Positions 51,321 to 61,300 of a stretch of 64,000 nt of DNA are shown one piece after another (positions within the stretch are counted from its first letter, which is position 1; each line of letters starts with the position of its first letter). Made by a program: the position numbers and the translations under genes. The notes beneath the pieces were generated by a model. That model was not told the DNA's origin. It saw nothing but the letters and a program-made list of their open reading frames with translations, and searched no databases. Source of the stretch: Anaerolineales bacterium (GTDB lineage Bacteria; Chloroflexota; Anaerolineae; 4572-78; J111); contig JACKAU010000006.1 of NCBI GenBank assembly GCA_020634855.1, forward strand, positions 496,001-560,000, given 5' to 3'.

Positions 51321-53819
51321 TTAAATACTCGCTTCTTCCTGATCGATGGTGGCAAAGAAGTGCAGGCTTCTATATCTTTCGCTGATCATCTCAGCATAAT
51401 CTTTGGAGTAGTAGGTTCCGGCCAGATAAGCAAAACCGCCGGAAGTTTCCTGCTTAGGCAAAGCCGGCATCAGACTGGCCAGGGCTTGGTCCTGTTCTTC
51501 GTTTTGGGGCACCAACCAGACCGTAAAGGGGATAATGCCGGCCTCTTCATCTAAATAACCGGCAAACAGGCCGTTCAATTCGGCTAAAATCAAGGCTTCT
51601 TCATCAGAAATGGTCTCATCGATTTTGACCAGCACATTCAACAAATCTTTTAAGCGAGCGGCTTGCAGGTGAGCCGGCTCCAGGGCCAGGTAATCGAGAA
51701 CGCTTTGCCGCAGAGTCACGAAATCGGTTTTCTTGCCCTGCAATAATCGTTCCCGCATCTCTGCCGCCGAGTAGTCAAAGCCGTACGTCTGGGTAAATTT
51801 CTGAATAAACTCAACTTCGGCGCCATCCAGCACCTGGTCAATCATGGCCACTTGTCGTAAAATCTCGAGCGTCTGTTCAAACGCCCGCATTTCTTCCTCA
51901 AGGTAAAGCTGCGGCAGCAACACAGAGAACTCTTCAATCGTATAGGTATCGTGCCAATATCTAAGGTAGATTTCTTTGGGAATCATCAATAGTTTTACCG
52001 GTTTTTGAGCGGTGACGGTCGCCTCTTGGACATCGCCGCGGATAACCCGGGTATTGCCCAGCGGTATCCAGGGTTTAACCGCGTGGGCCTGGTAGCCGCC
52101 CAGGGGGGTCATCAACAAGCCTTCGCCCATGGGCACGTATACAAATCCGGGCGGCGCACCGGCCGTGATCAGGGTTTGATCCTTTTTAAGCGTGGTTAGC
52201 CGTACATCGGTAAATGCCAGGTCCGGGTCAAGATTGATGGTTTTGTGGCCCGACTGGGCCAAGCGGACCAGCACCCGCTTTCGCCGGTCAAGGGACCAAT
52301 CTAACCGTTCGGCCTGGAGATAGCGATCCCGCTCATCCGGGGCGATGAATTTAAGCGAAGGAACGATGCGGCTTCGCGAGGCCAGGTCCGGCTTAAGGGC
52401 GATTAATTCTTCCAGGACGATGCCGGCAAAATCGAGATTGTCATCCGTTTCTTCAATCAGGATTTGGATATCTTGGTTGGATTTTAGGCCGTCATCTTGG
52501 CCGGCCAGACGACGAAAGGTATCGACAATATCCCGCTGGATGTCATCGATGATATAGGCGGCGAAACCGGCGCTTTGGCGGGTTGCTTCCGGGCTGGCAA
52601 ACGAACCCCGGTGGAATGACAAGCGCAAATCGCCTTCCAAGGTTAGTTCGCTGCTGTCGATATTGGCCTCTCCGGGCGCCGGAGGCAGGCCCACCTCAAC
52701 CAGAAACATCTCGCCTGACCCTTTTTCCAGCGCAAAGACCGCATGACCCGTATTTTGATCGACCAAAATCTGGTAGCCGGCCGAGGTTTTCAGAACCGTG
52801 CCGCGCTGGCGCAGCGCGTCGGCCACCCGCAAGGCGCGGATGGTATCGGTGACATCGCTAACCAGGTCGCGAACCGGCTCGTGGTCTGAAGCCAGCCATA
52901 AAAAGGCCTCTTGCTCAAAGTTGGTATAGTAAGACATAACCCCGGTAAAGGTGCGAGGCGGGACATCGTTACCGTTAAGAAAGCCGTCCCGCTCAGCCTG
53001 GGCTGCCTTCAACGCCTGGGTCAACTCCGATTTCTCTACGCCCAGGCTCTGAACGAGGGTTGGACTGCGCAGCGAACCGGCCAGCTCCGGCTGCTCCGGT
53101 TCCTGGTTGGGGTCCAGCACCCGGACCAGCTTTTGGGCCACTTTCTTCACCTGTTGATCGTGATAGAGATGGCGTAGGTTGGTGCTGACCGTTTCCATCA
53201 TCATCTTTCTCAATTGGGCCGGATGGTTCAAGAGATCAATCGGTACTTTGCTTTTGCTATGTCCCACCGACATGGCCATCATCTCGCGTAAGACCAGTTT
53301 AGGCGGCTGTTCTAAAACGCCGCAATCCTTCAAATTGACTAATCGCCACGAGATATTACCCCAATTTTCGGTCCAGATGGTCTCAACAATCTCATCGAAG
53401 GCCGGGGTAAACATCTCTTGCGCCGCAAATTCAGGGTGCATAAACCGGCCAAACGCTGAGAAATCGAGCATGCCGATATCATGATTGTAGGCCAGGATGG
53501 CCCCGTAGCCCTTCATAAATTCCAGGCGCAGCGTATCCCGGGCCGGAATTAAAACCCCATTGATCGTATCAAGAATGGGCAGAATAGTGGCCGCCACATC
53601 GCGCACATGCACCACCCCGTGGTCCGAATAAAGGGCGACATGCTTGTACGGATCGGCCAGAAACACGTCATCTCTGGCGACATAGTCCAGTTCGGCTTGT
53701 TCGCTGACTTTGGCGTAGTAATTTTGTTCAATTTGCACTCTGATTTTCTCCGCCAAATACCGGTCGAGTTGGGGGACGGAGTTGGTATCATGACGGTATT
53801 CTGCTGTAGGGTGTTTCAT
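51321..53819 (-). CDS. Multi-domain protein: HD-type hydrolase, cNMP-like domain and TerB-like C-terminus
   Basis: The 832-residue cytoplasmic protein has an N-terminal metal-dependent HD-like region (YSDHGVVHVRDVA, then AYNHDIGMLDFSAF, with further His such as MSVGHSKSKVP). A middle part of about 330-540 residues is not recognised. A jelly-roll similar to a cyclic-nucleotide-binding domain follows (about 560-640, DQTLITAGAPPGFVYVP ... VIRGDVQEATVTA). The C-terminus is helical and TerB-like (VEFIQKFTQTYGFDYS, KIDETISDEEALILAEL). It could be a nucleotide phosphodiesterase controlled by a sensor domain. Domain calls for the jelly-roll and TerB part are by eye. GGAGGTG precedes the ATG. Confidence 0.65.
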   Translation of the reverse strand: MKHPTAEYRHDTNSVPQLDRYLAEKIRVQIEQNYYAKVSEQAELDYVARDDVFLADPYKHVALYSDHGVVHVRDVAATILPILDTINGVLIPARDTLRLEFMKGYGAILAYNHDIGMLDFSAFGRFMHPEFAAQEMFTPAFDEIVETIWTENWGNISWRLVNLKDCGVLEQPPKLVLREMMAMSVGHSKSKVPIDLLNHPAQLRKMMMETVSTNLRHLYHDQQVKKVAQKLVRVLDPNQEPEQPELAGSLRSPTLVQSLGVEKSELTQALKAAQAERDGFLNGNDVPPRTFTGVMSYYTNFEQEAFLWLASDHEPVRDLVSDVTDTIRALRVADALRQRGTVLKTSAGYQILVDQNTGHAVFALEKGSGEMFLVEVGLPPAPGEANIDSSELTLEGDLRLSFHRGSFASPEATRQSAGFAAYIIDDIQRDIVDTFRRLAGQDDGLKSNQDIQILIEETDDNLDFAGIVLEELIALKPDLASRSRIVPSLKFIAPDERDRYLQAERLDWSLDRRKRVLVRLAQSGHKTINLDPDLAFTDVRLTTLKKDQTLITAGAPPGFVYVPMGEGLLMTPLGGYQAHAVKPWIPLGNTRVIRGDVQEATVTAQKPVKLLMIPKEIYLRYWHDTYTIEEFSVLLPQLYLEEEMRAFEQTLEILRQVAMIDQVLDGAEVEFIQKFTQTYGFDYSAAEMRERLLQGKKTDFVTLRQSVLDYLALEPAHLQAARLKDLLNVLVKIDETISDEEALILAELNGLFAGYLDEEAGIIPFTVWLVPQNEEQDQALASLMPALPKQETSGGFAYLAGTYYSKDYAEMISERYRSLHFFATIDQEEASI

Positions 53820-53853
53820 TATTCACCTCCATAATTATGTGAGCTGTCAGCTA

Positions 53854-54861
53854 TCAGTGGTTACCTAACGGCTGCCACAACAGTTCATCAAACATTGGCC
53901 AAAAGCGTTCGGTATCGACGTCCAAACAGACTTCTACGTTAGGGGGGTTGCCGGCCTCATCCCGGCGATCCCGCCGGTCGGCCAGGGACATGCCGGTCGT
54001 GAATCGGCCCTCCGTTTCAACTACCAGATGGACCCGTTCAGTTTGGGCCAAACCGCGGTCGATCATAATCCCGACAGCTAACGGGTCGTGTACGTAGCAG
54101 CCATGAAAGCCTTCGTTGTCGCGGTAAAACGCCATATAAATCTCGGTGCAATCGGCAATAAACTGGGCGACCTGAGTCGGCTGACGCCGCAGATTGTCTT
54201 CAACTGCTTGACGCGGTAAGGGAGCCTTCATCGCCACATCGAGGCCGACCAGAACAACGGGAATACCGGACTCCATGACCACCTGGGCCGCGTCAGGATC
54301 GACAAAAAAGTTAAATTCGGCGGCGGCGCTAATATTACCCGGAACGGTCACGGCCCCGCCCATCGTCACAATTTGGCCCACCCGCTGCATCGTCTCGGCA
54401 TCGCGTTGGATCGCCGTAGCGATGTTGGTCAGCGGTCCCAAGGTAATAATCGTCAGGGTTTCGCCATAGGTCCGGGCGGCTTCGAGTAATACATCGATAG
54501 CATTTTGGCTGGATGGCGTTAGGGGGAGGTGGGGATAACGAGCCGTATCGCCCGCATCCTTGAATCGATGCAGCTCACCCAGGCCATCGGCGCCGTGGAT
54601 GCCGGCTGCATTGAACGGTGGTCGAACCAGCGGTCGCTCGCAGCCTTTGGCCACAAGGGGCGGAGAATTGGGCTGGGCAATACTAAGCACCCGCAGCACG
54701 TTGTAAGCCGCCTGCTCGACCTCGATATTACCGGCCACAACGGTAATCGCTTTCAGGTCTAACTGCGGGGCGTTCAGCGCCATAATGATGGCCATAGCAT
54801 CATCGACGCCGCCATCCGTATCAAGAATGATCGGAATAGGCCCATTGCTCATATCTGACAT
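53854..54861 (-). CDS. Inosine-uridine preferring nucleoside hydrolase (IunH family)
   Basis: The product has 335 residues from the ATG at 54861 (GAGGAG eight bases upstream). The calcium-binding N-terminal motif PIILDTDGGVDDAMAI and FVDPDAAQVVMESGIPVVLVGLDV are typical of nucleoside hydrolases, which split nucleosides into base and ribose. GNISAAAEFNFFVDP and the later CYVHDPLAVG (active-site region) support the call. It lies 34 bp after the HD-domain gene's start on the same strand, so the two may be co-transcribed. Confidence 0.9.
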   Translation of the reverse strand: MSDMSNGPIPIILDTDGGVDDAMAIIMALNAPQLDLKAITVVAGNIEVEQAAYNVLRVLSIAQPNSPPLVAKGCERPLVRPPFNAAGIHGADGLGELHRFKDAGDTARYPHLPLTPSSQNAIDVLLEAARTYGETLTIITLGPLTNIATAIQRDAETMQRVGQIVTMGGAVTVPGNISAAAEFNFFVDPDAAQVVMESGIPVVLVGLDVAMKAPLPRQAVEDNLRRQPTQVAQFIADCTEIYMAFYRDNEGFHGCYVHDPLAVGIMIDRGLAQTERVHLVVETEGRFTTGMSLADRRDRRDEAGNPPNVEVCLDVDTERFWPMFDELLWQPLGNH

Positions 54862-55031
54862 TTTCACTCTCCTCATATATTTAGGTCATTCGTGAAAGAC
54901 GTGGTTGATTTAACTAATATAAGAGGAGTGCCAGGAAAACAGATCACCCGAAAAGTATTATTTTTTCAAGGGAATAGGGGGTGATATGGAGGAAGAGTAG
55001 AAGTGGCAGATAGAGATAATTTATATATGAG

Positions 55032-55151
55032 TTACGCAGTTCAAAAGATGACAGTCACTTGGGTATGATAAATCGACCCATTTGGGCTAAACGGACGTTT
55101 ATTTTCGGCAAAAAGTGACTGTCACCTGGTTTGTTACACCCCACTGCGTAA
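55032..55151. repeat. MITE-like inverted repeat TTACGCAGT ... ACTGCGTAA
   Basis: The outer arms TTACGCAGT (55032-55040) and ACTGCGTAA (55143-55151) enclose inner arms AGATGACAGTCACTT and AAGTGACTGTCACCT, which match at 14 of 15 positions. The 120-bp element holds no gene and fills most of the spacer 54862-55209. Confidence 0.7.
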
Positions 55152-55209
55152 GTCTTATACTAATGAACGCGGAAAGCATTTAAATCGGTGCAAAGATGTT
55201 TTCTTGTTT

Positions 55210-55947
55210 TTACCGAGTTGACATTGTCTTAACCCACGCGGCATCCATTCGAGCCAACCGGGCCTTCTTCAAATTCTGCTTCATAATCCAGCAGATATCT
55301 TTATCCGGCGCGGCCAGCCACTTCTCCATCAGCGCTTTGCCCTCTGCCGGCCGGGCCACCACCGCGACGCTCCAGCCGTAGCCCAGCCCCTTCCGCAGCG
55401 CCAAGAAATCGTCACTGCGGCGCTGGTCCACCTGTTCAATGCTGGCTGTGATCTGATCTAAAATCGCCAAAACGGCGCGGGCCGCCGGGGCCGGCTTCAA
55501 AAGCCGAGGCTCGCACAGGGCGGCGACAACCGCTCTTTGCTCCAGCGGCGAACCTTGACTCCACTCACGCATCGCCGCAATTAATCGGTCCATATTCACG
55601 TCGCCCAGCCGCTGGAGGGCCATCGCCACCCCTTCGCGCACCCGCCAGCGGGGATCGGACGCGTATCGGCGCAAGGTCGGGAGTTGGGCCGTATCGCCCT
55701 CGGCCAGCAAGCGGCCCAAGCCGACGATGCCGCAGAAGACCAGAAATTCGTAAGGCGAGTTCACCGGCGCGGCCTCGACGGTGTAGGTAATGTAGCGTTG
55801 AAACAGCGGCTCATCGCCCTCATCGGCCACCACCTGGGCCAACTCAATATTTCCCCGGGGTCCGGGCAGCCCTGATTCTTGCAGTAAATAGGCATCCCAG
55901 TGGTCGAGTTGGCGCAGGATGGTGCGGTATTCATTCGCTTTGGTCAT
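55210..55947 (-). CDS. HEAT-repeat-like protein of unknown function
   Basis: The 245-residue soluble protein is rich in helices. DPRWRVREGVAMALQRLGD is a clear HEAT-type repeat, and flanking segments (LEQRAVVAALCEPRLLKPAPAARAVLAILDQI) continue the solenoid. Such proteins usually bind other proteins or modified nucleotides; no enzyme motif is seen. GGGAG precedes the ATG. It belongs to a same-strand gene series with PIG-L, DsrE and TusA-like genes. Confidence 0.7.
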   Translation of the reverse strand: MTKANEYRTILRQLDHWDAYLLQESGLPGPRGNIELAQVVADEGDEPLFQRYITYTVEAAPVNSPYEFLVFCGIVGLGRLLAEGDTAQLPTLRRYASDPRWRVREGVAMALQRLGDVNMDRLIAAMREWSQGSPLEQRAVVAALCEPRLLKPAPAARAVLAILDQITASIEQVDQRRSDDFLALRKGLGYGWSVAVVARPAEGKALMEKWLAAPDKDICWIMKQNLKKARLARMDAAWVKTMSTR

Positions 55948-55973
55948 GGGTGGCTCCCTTAAAAAATAATGGT

Positions 55974-56033
55974 CTGGAGCGTCAAAGTTTACTTTGACTT
56001 AATCGTAAATCAAAGCAAGCTTTGTCGCTCCAG
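55974..56033. repeat. Dispersed CTGGAGCG...CGCTCCAG inverted repeat, copy B
   Basis: This 60-bp element has ends CTGGAGCGTCAAAG and CTTTGTCGCTCCAG and inner TTTACTTTGAC. It is related to 15852-15902 and 27534-27558. Confidence 0.7.
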
Positions 56034-56095
56034 TAAATCTTAATAGTCGTTGCTGTACCGAGGCGTTAGAGTTTAGTCTAAAACAACTTAAATGG

Positions 56096-57262
56096 CTAGC
56101 TGTAAACCGGCACAAAATATTCGTACCCAAATAGTTCACGTAGAATTGGCAGCGGCAACAGGTCTGACTTGAACGGAAACTGAGTCTGGTGCGCGGCCAA
56201 CGCGGCCACTTTTTGCGGTACGTAGGGGGTGACATCAACGCTAGCTATATCATCGGGCAACGACTCCGTCTGATTGAGATTGTCGGCGGCTACCGCATCC
56301 ACTAACTGCGCGCCGACCCCTCGCCCGGCAAAATTGGTCGGGGTTTGGGGTGAGAAGACCAAGCACGTCACGTTGCCTTCAGCCACGACGTGGGCGTTGC
56401 GCGGCTGTCGATAGGCCAGACCTTCCTCACCAAAGAAATGTCCCGGACCGACGCGAGCCAGTACGTGCCGCTCGCCCTCATTATCCTCTCGATACACCGT
56501 TACTTCACCCGACAGGATCAAGTAGAGCTTGCTGGCCGGTTCATCTTGCTCGATAATGGTGAACCCCGCCGGAAACCAGCTTGTCTCTACATAATCGCTA
56601 ACGTAGCCCAACATTGTGGCCTCCTCAGAGAAGATCAAGAGAGCATGTCCAAAATCGGCCGTGCCTTGAAACCGCCGGCAAAGCGCCACTAACCACTGAA
56701 CCAGCCGATCCGCGAGAAGGCGCGGTTTGCGGGGAAAGTAACTGTAGTAAAGCCGATCCGGGGTGTGCGGCGCTAACCCCAACGCCCGATGCTCTGGAAA
56801 TTGCCGGGCATCGCCGGATACCTTTACGGCTTCAGTGGTGGCCGCTCCGATGGCGATGTGATCAGGGTGACCGTAAGCCCCATCCGGACCAAAAGTAATC
56901 ACGGTGTCCGGTCGAAAATCGCGAATGATCCGGGTGATATCATCTACCAAGCGAACCGGCTCAACCTCGGCCAGCGTCCCATCGCCATAGTCCAGACACA
57001 GACTATGGTGAACGCCAAGCTGTTGGGTCGATTGCAGGAGTTCTTGTTCCCGTACTTTGCCCAGTGTCCGGCGGGTGGCAATACGCGCATCTTGAATTTG
57101 GCCGGCCTCGCCGCGCGTGGCTGAAACAACCATCGTCTCGATACCCAAAGCTGCCGCTTGGGCCAGCGTCCCCCCGGCGCAAAACACTTCGTCGTCCGGG
57201 TGGGCTAATACGCATAGTAGGCGTTGCGGTTTTTGGTCATCTAAAAAGTTCATTATGGTCAT
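56096..57262 (-). CDS. PIG-L/LmbE-type deacetylase fused to a cyclic-nucleotide-binding domain
   Basis: The product has 388 residues from the ATG at 57262 (GAGGAGC just upstream). Residues about 10-215 are a zinc-dependent PIG-L deacetylase: LCVLAHPDDEVFCAGGTL, SATRGEAGQ and GAYGHPDHIAIG, so the metal ligands (AHPDDE and HPDH) are present. From about 235 a cNMP domain follows (FTIIEQDEPASKLYLILSGEVTVYR ... GPGHFFGEEGLAYRQPRNAHVVAEG). Deacetylases of this family act on N-acetylglucosamine conjugates or similar. Fusion to a sensor suggests activity set by a nucleotide or analogue. No HTH is present. Confidence 0.85.
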   Translation of the reverse strand: MTIMNFLDDQKPQRLLCVLAHPDDEVFCAGGTLAQAAALGIETMVVSATRGEAGQIQDARIATRRTLGKVREQELLQSTQQLGVHHSLCLDYGDGTLAEVEPVRLVDDITRIIRDFRPDTVITFGPDGAYGHPDHIAIGAATTEAVKVSGDARQFPEHRALGLAPHTPDRLYYSYFPRKPRLLADRLVQWLVALCRRFQGTADFGHALLIFSEEATMLGYVSDYVETSWFPAGFTIIEQDEPASKLYLILSGEVTVYREDNEGERHVLARVGPGHFFGEEGLAYRQPRNAHVVAEGNVTCLVFSPQTPTNFAGRGVGAQLVDAVAADNLNQTESLPDDIASVDVTPYVPQKVAALAAHQTQFPFKSDLLPLPILRELFGYEYFVPVYS

Positions 57263-57278
57263 TGCTCCTCTAAAATAG

Positions 57279-57314
57279 ATGCTGTAGGACAAACTTAAGT
57301 TTGTCCTACAGCAT
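57279..57314. repeat. 36-bp perfect palindrome
   Basis: ATGCTGTAGGACAAACTT and its exact complement, followed on the plus strand by TTTTT. It lies just upstream of the PIG-L gene start. It is probably a dispersed palindromic repeat; it may also act as a terminator for plus-strand transcription. Confidence 0.75.
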
Positions 57315-57363
57315 TTTTGTTCTTGATGTCGTGCCGACAGGGTCTGTCTTACGCAAGTAGTCC

Positions 57364-57723
57364 TTAAAAATCGAGCGTTTTGGCGCCGTTAACTAACGCT
57401 TCCACGGCTGTAGCCGCGCCGATAATTTTAGCCCCTTCAACCAGGTCATCACTGGTAATCTCGCGGGGATTGGCGCAAGCGCCGCAGACCCAGATTTCAC
57501 CACCGGCCTCGACAAACTGCCGGATCAGGTCACTCAGAGGGGCGAAGCCGTGGGCTTGCATATCATCGGCGTAACCCTTAACCGCCACGCGGACGCCTTC
57601 AATCGTGAGTAGAACGGTGACCTTTTGATTGGCGCTCCGGGCGACGTTGCCGACTACAAAAGCCAATGAAGCGCGCTCGACATTATCCTTACCATTGGTG
57701 TTGTGAATTAAGATGTGTTCCAT
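57364..57723 (-). CDS. DsrE-family protein
   Basis: The 119-residue protein has the DsrE/F-like fold: MEHILIHNTNGKDNVERASLAFVVGNVAR, VTVLLTIEGVRVAVKG, and the conserved FVEAGGEIWVCGACANPR with two Cys, the first at the usual sulfur-carrier position. Relatives pass sulfur between enzymes or act in redox sensing. AGGAGA precedes the ATG. It sits next to a TusA-like gene, the usual partner. Confidence 0.88.
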   Translation of the reverse strand: MEHILIHNTNGKDNVERASLAFVVGNVARSANQKVTVLLTIEGVRVAVKGYADDMQAHGFAPLSDLIRQFVEAGGEIWVCGACANPREITSDDLVEGAKIIGAATAVEALVNGAKTLDF

Positions 57724-57749
57724 TTTTGATTCTCCTATTTTAATAATTT

Positions 57750-57813
57750 GATTAGTTAATTAATTAATTAATTAGTTAGTTAGTTAGTTAGTTAGTTAGT
57801 TGGTTGGTTGGTT
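57750..57813. repeat. AATTAGTTAG microsatellite-like repeat
   Basis: TTAATTAATTAATTAGTTAG grades into repeated TTAG and then TTGG tetramers between the DsrE and TusA-like genes. It is likely hypervariable in length. Confidence 0.7.
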
Positions 57814-57860
57814 AAAAATATCTTCTAAAGACCTTACGGTCTGACTTCCCGTATTAAGAC

Positions 57861-58127
57861 TCATCCACCGCGCCGCAGCAGGTAGCGATCATTCTCATGT
57901 TGGACAATTTCGTTCCCGGTCAGACGAGTCCAAGGCCCCAGGTCGGCCATAACGCTGACGTGCGTCGCTCGAACTTCCAGAGTTTGGCCCGGTTCCAGGT
58001 TACGCATTAGCGCGGAAATCTCTTCGATAGGCCCATCGGCGCAGCATTTGCCACCAACGTCACAGAAGACATTCGCTCCAAATACGGATTGGGAAGCTTC
58101 GGTTTCAACTTGCGTTTTACGTTCCAT
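57861..58127 (-). CDS. TusA-like sulfur-carrier protein
   Basis: The product has 88 residues from the ATG at 58127 (AAGGAG upstream). GKCCADGPIEEISALMRNLEPGQTLEVRATHVSVMADLGPWTRLTG corresponds to the TusA/SirA fold, with CCADGP in place of the usual CPxP motif. Two adjacent Cys remain. TusA proteins carry persulfide sulfur for tRNA thiolation or sulfur oxidation. It is the first gene of the minus-strand group and divergent from the giant kinase-regulator gene. Confidence 0.7.
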   Translation of the reverse strand: MERKTQVETEASQSVFGANVFCDVGGKCCADGPIEEISALMRNLEPGQTLEVRATHVSVMADLGPWTRLTGNEIVQHENDRYLLRRGG

Positions 58128-58207
58128 TTGTGTATCTCCTTTTATTAGATAGCTCATTGAATAGGTCAGTGAATGATTAACTTTATGCCTCCAGTATATT
58201 CATCGCT

Positions 58208-58239
58208 CGTATCAGAAACGTGTTCAAAAAACGTATCAG
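58208..58239. promoter_or_regulatory. Direct repeat CGTATCAG, 24 bp apart, between divergent genes
   Basis: CGTATCAG occurs at 58208-58215 and 58232-58239, each followed by a related A-rich tail. BTAD/SARP regulators bind direct repeats in known cases, so this is a candidate site for the adjacent BTAD-kinase protein. No direct evidence is available. Confidence 0.35.
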
Positions 58240-58337
58240 TAGGCGTTTAAAAAGGGTTTTATTAGGCTTTTTTGGCTGTTTTCAGTACAATGGGGACGCA
58301 GTGACCACCTGGCTACGGCCATAACCCAACGTTGGTA

Positions 58338-61300
58338 ATGCCCATGTCACATCTAAAACTGTTGGTGCTCGGCCCTCCCCGTTTGGAGCGAGAGGGTACG
58401 CCCTTGGAGCTTGAGACGCGCAAAGCGCTGGCCTTGCTGATCTACCTGGCGGTGACCGGCCGAGGCCACAGCCGCGATGCGCTGGCCACGCTGCTTTGGC
58501 CGGAACACGACCAATCGAGAGCGCGGACCTATTTACGGCGAGCTTTGTGGATGCTCAAATCTGCCCTGGGCGAGGAGCTACTTTTAATCGAGCGGCAAAG
58601 TGTGGGCCTTAACCCCGCCGCGGAGCTGTGGGTCGATGCCGCTCATTTTCGTCAGCGACTGGCCGCCGGTGAACTGGACGAACAAACCGGTCATGCCGTT
58701 GACGCTGATCGTCTGGCCCTTTTGGCCGAGGCGGTGGACTTTTACCAAGCCGACTTTCTGGCCGGCTTCAGTCTGCGCGATGCGCCGGAGTTCGACGACT
58801 GGCAATTTTTTGAGGCGGAGGGACTGCGACAGGCCTTGGCCGTCGCTCTGGAGCGGCTGGTTCAAGGCTATATCGACCAGGCCAATTACGAGCCGGCCAT
58901 TCCTTATGCACGCCGCTGGCTGTCGCTCGATCCGCTGCATGAGCCGGCGCACCGGGCGCTGATGCAGCTTTATGCCAATTCGGATCAGCAAGCCGCGGCG
59001 CTGCATCAGTACGAAGAGTGCGTCCGGCAACTCGATGAAGAGTTTGGCCTGCCCCCGGAGATGGAGACAACGACCCTCTTTGAGGCGATTAAAGCCAAAC
59101 GCATGTTGGGCCCTTTTCTTAAGACCCAAGCGCAAAGAAACCAGATCGCCGAGGCGAAAAAGGAGGCATCTCGACCTGAGACGAAGTCGCCGGCTGGCCG
59201 GGGGACACTACCGGCCCAATTGGGCCGGTACGAACTTTTGGCCGAGATAGGGCAAGGCGGCTTTGCGACGGTCTATCGCGCTCGCGATACCGCTTTGGAT
59301 CGTCCGGTGGCCTTGAAGGAACTCAAGGCAGCGCTGTTGACCGAAACCCGGGGGCTTAAACGGTTTCACCGGGAAGCCAAACTGGTTGCCCGCTTAGATC
59401 ATCCGCACATTGTGCCTATCTACGATGTCGGGCAGGCCCAGGGGCGACATTTCATCGTGATGCGCTTGGTAGAGGGCCAAAGCCTGGCCGAACGGCTGGC
59501 TGAGCAGGGCCGGATGACTTGGTCGGAGACGGTCGAGTTGATCGGGGCCGTGGCCGAGGGGCTGGATTACGCCCATCGGCGGGGTATCCTGCATCGCGAT
59601 TTGAAGCCGGCCAATATTCTGCTTGACCCGGAACGCGGCCCGCTGTTGAGTGACTTCGGCCTGGCCAAGCTGGAAGACGAGCACAGCTTCAGCCAAAGTG
59701 GGCGGGTGGTCGGCACGACTCACTATATCGCCCCGGAGTTGTGGGACGGCCAACCGGCCACACCGCAGACCGATATTTATGCCTTAGGCTGCATTATTTA
59801 CGAGCTGTTGACCGGCGAGAAAATCTTTGCCGGTGAAACGCCTGTTTCCGTCATGCGCGCCCACTTTCAATCGCTGGCGCTGCCGCAAAATTGGCCGGAG
59901 GATGTACCGGCCGGCCTAAACGAGATACTTGAGCGAGCGTTGACCCAGCAGCCTGCTGAACGCTATGCCTCGGCCGTCGAGTTGGCCATGGCTCTGCTCT
60001 GGCTGACTGAGGGCGACGCGCTCGAAAGCAAACGCCTCGACAGCCGGACTTCGGATCATCTGGCTGAGCCGAAGTCGGAGCGCCGCCGCGCCGAACCGCC
60101 CCCACCGGCATCGCCGCCGTTACCTCGCTTTTTAAAGGAAGATACCCCCCCTGAACCGGCGCCTGTCTTTGTTGCCCGCGAGCGAGAACTGTCAGACCTG
60201 ACGGCCGCTATGGCTTCAGCGCGGGCCGGCCAGGGCCAAATTCTATTCGTTATCGGCGGAGCGGGCCGAGGCAAGTCCCTCCTGACCCAAGAATTTACCC
60301 GGCGGATGCAGGCCGAGGATAGTGATCTGGTCGTAGTCAGCGGCTACTGTGATGCCATGACCGGCGTCGGCGACCCCTACCTGCCCTTTCGGGGGGCGCT
60401 GGCCATGCTGACCGGCGATGTCGAGGCCAAATGGGCCGGCGGTCTCATCAGCCGGGATCACGCCTGCCGGTTGTGGGGGTTGATGCCCCTCACCCTGCCG
60501 GCGCTGGTCAACCACGCGCCCGATTTGATCGGCAACTTTGTCCCCGCCGCCGCCCTGCAAGCACGGGCAGCGACCACCGCCCCGCCTGAAGCTGCCTGGT
60601 TCAAGCGGTTAGCGACCTTGGCCGAGGCTAAACCCGACGCCGGGCTGGAACAACAGCGCATCTTTAGCCAATATGCGGCCCTGCTCAAGGCCATCGCCGC
60701 CCAACGGCCGCTCCTGTTTATAATTGAAGATTTGCACTGGGTCGATACCGCGTCGAGTGGATTGCTCTTTCATTTAAGCCGGGAGATCAGCGACAGCCGC
60801 ATCCTGATCGTCGGCACGTATCGACCGGAGGAAGTCCCGTTGAGTTGGAGCGACGACCGGCATCCCCTGGCCGGCCTGGTCAGCGAACTTAAGCGCCAGC
60901 ACGGCGATATCTGGCTTGACTTGGATGACATGGCCGCGATTGAAGGCTGGCAGTTTATCGACGCCTATCTGGATACGCAGCCCAATAAGCTGGACATCGC
61001 CTTTCGGGAAGCGCTGTTTCGGCATACCGGCGGGTACGCCTTATTTACGGTGGAGTTACTGCGGGATATGCAAGAGCGGGGCGACCTGGCTCAGGATGAA
61101 AATGGGGATTGGGTTGTCGCCGGAACCATCGATTGGCAAACGTTGCCGGCCAAGGTCGAAGGCGTTATCGAGAAGCGGATCAAACGCTTGGAAAAAGAGT
61201 GGCAGGCGGTGCTGACCGTGGCCAGTATCGAGGGCGAGATCTTTACCGCCGAAGTGGTGGCTCGCGTCCAGGAGGTGGCTGAACGCAGCTTGGTGCAGCA

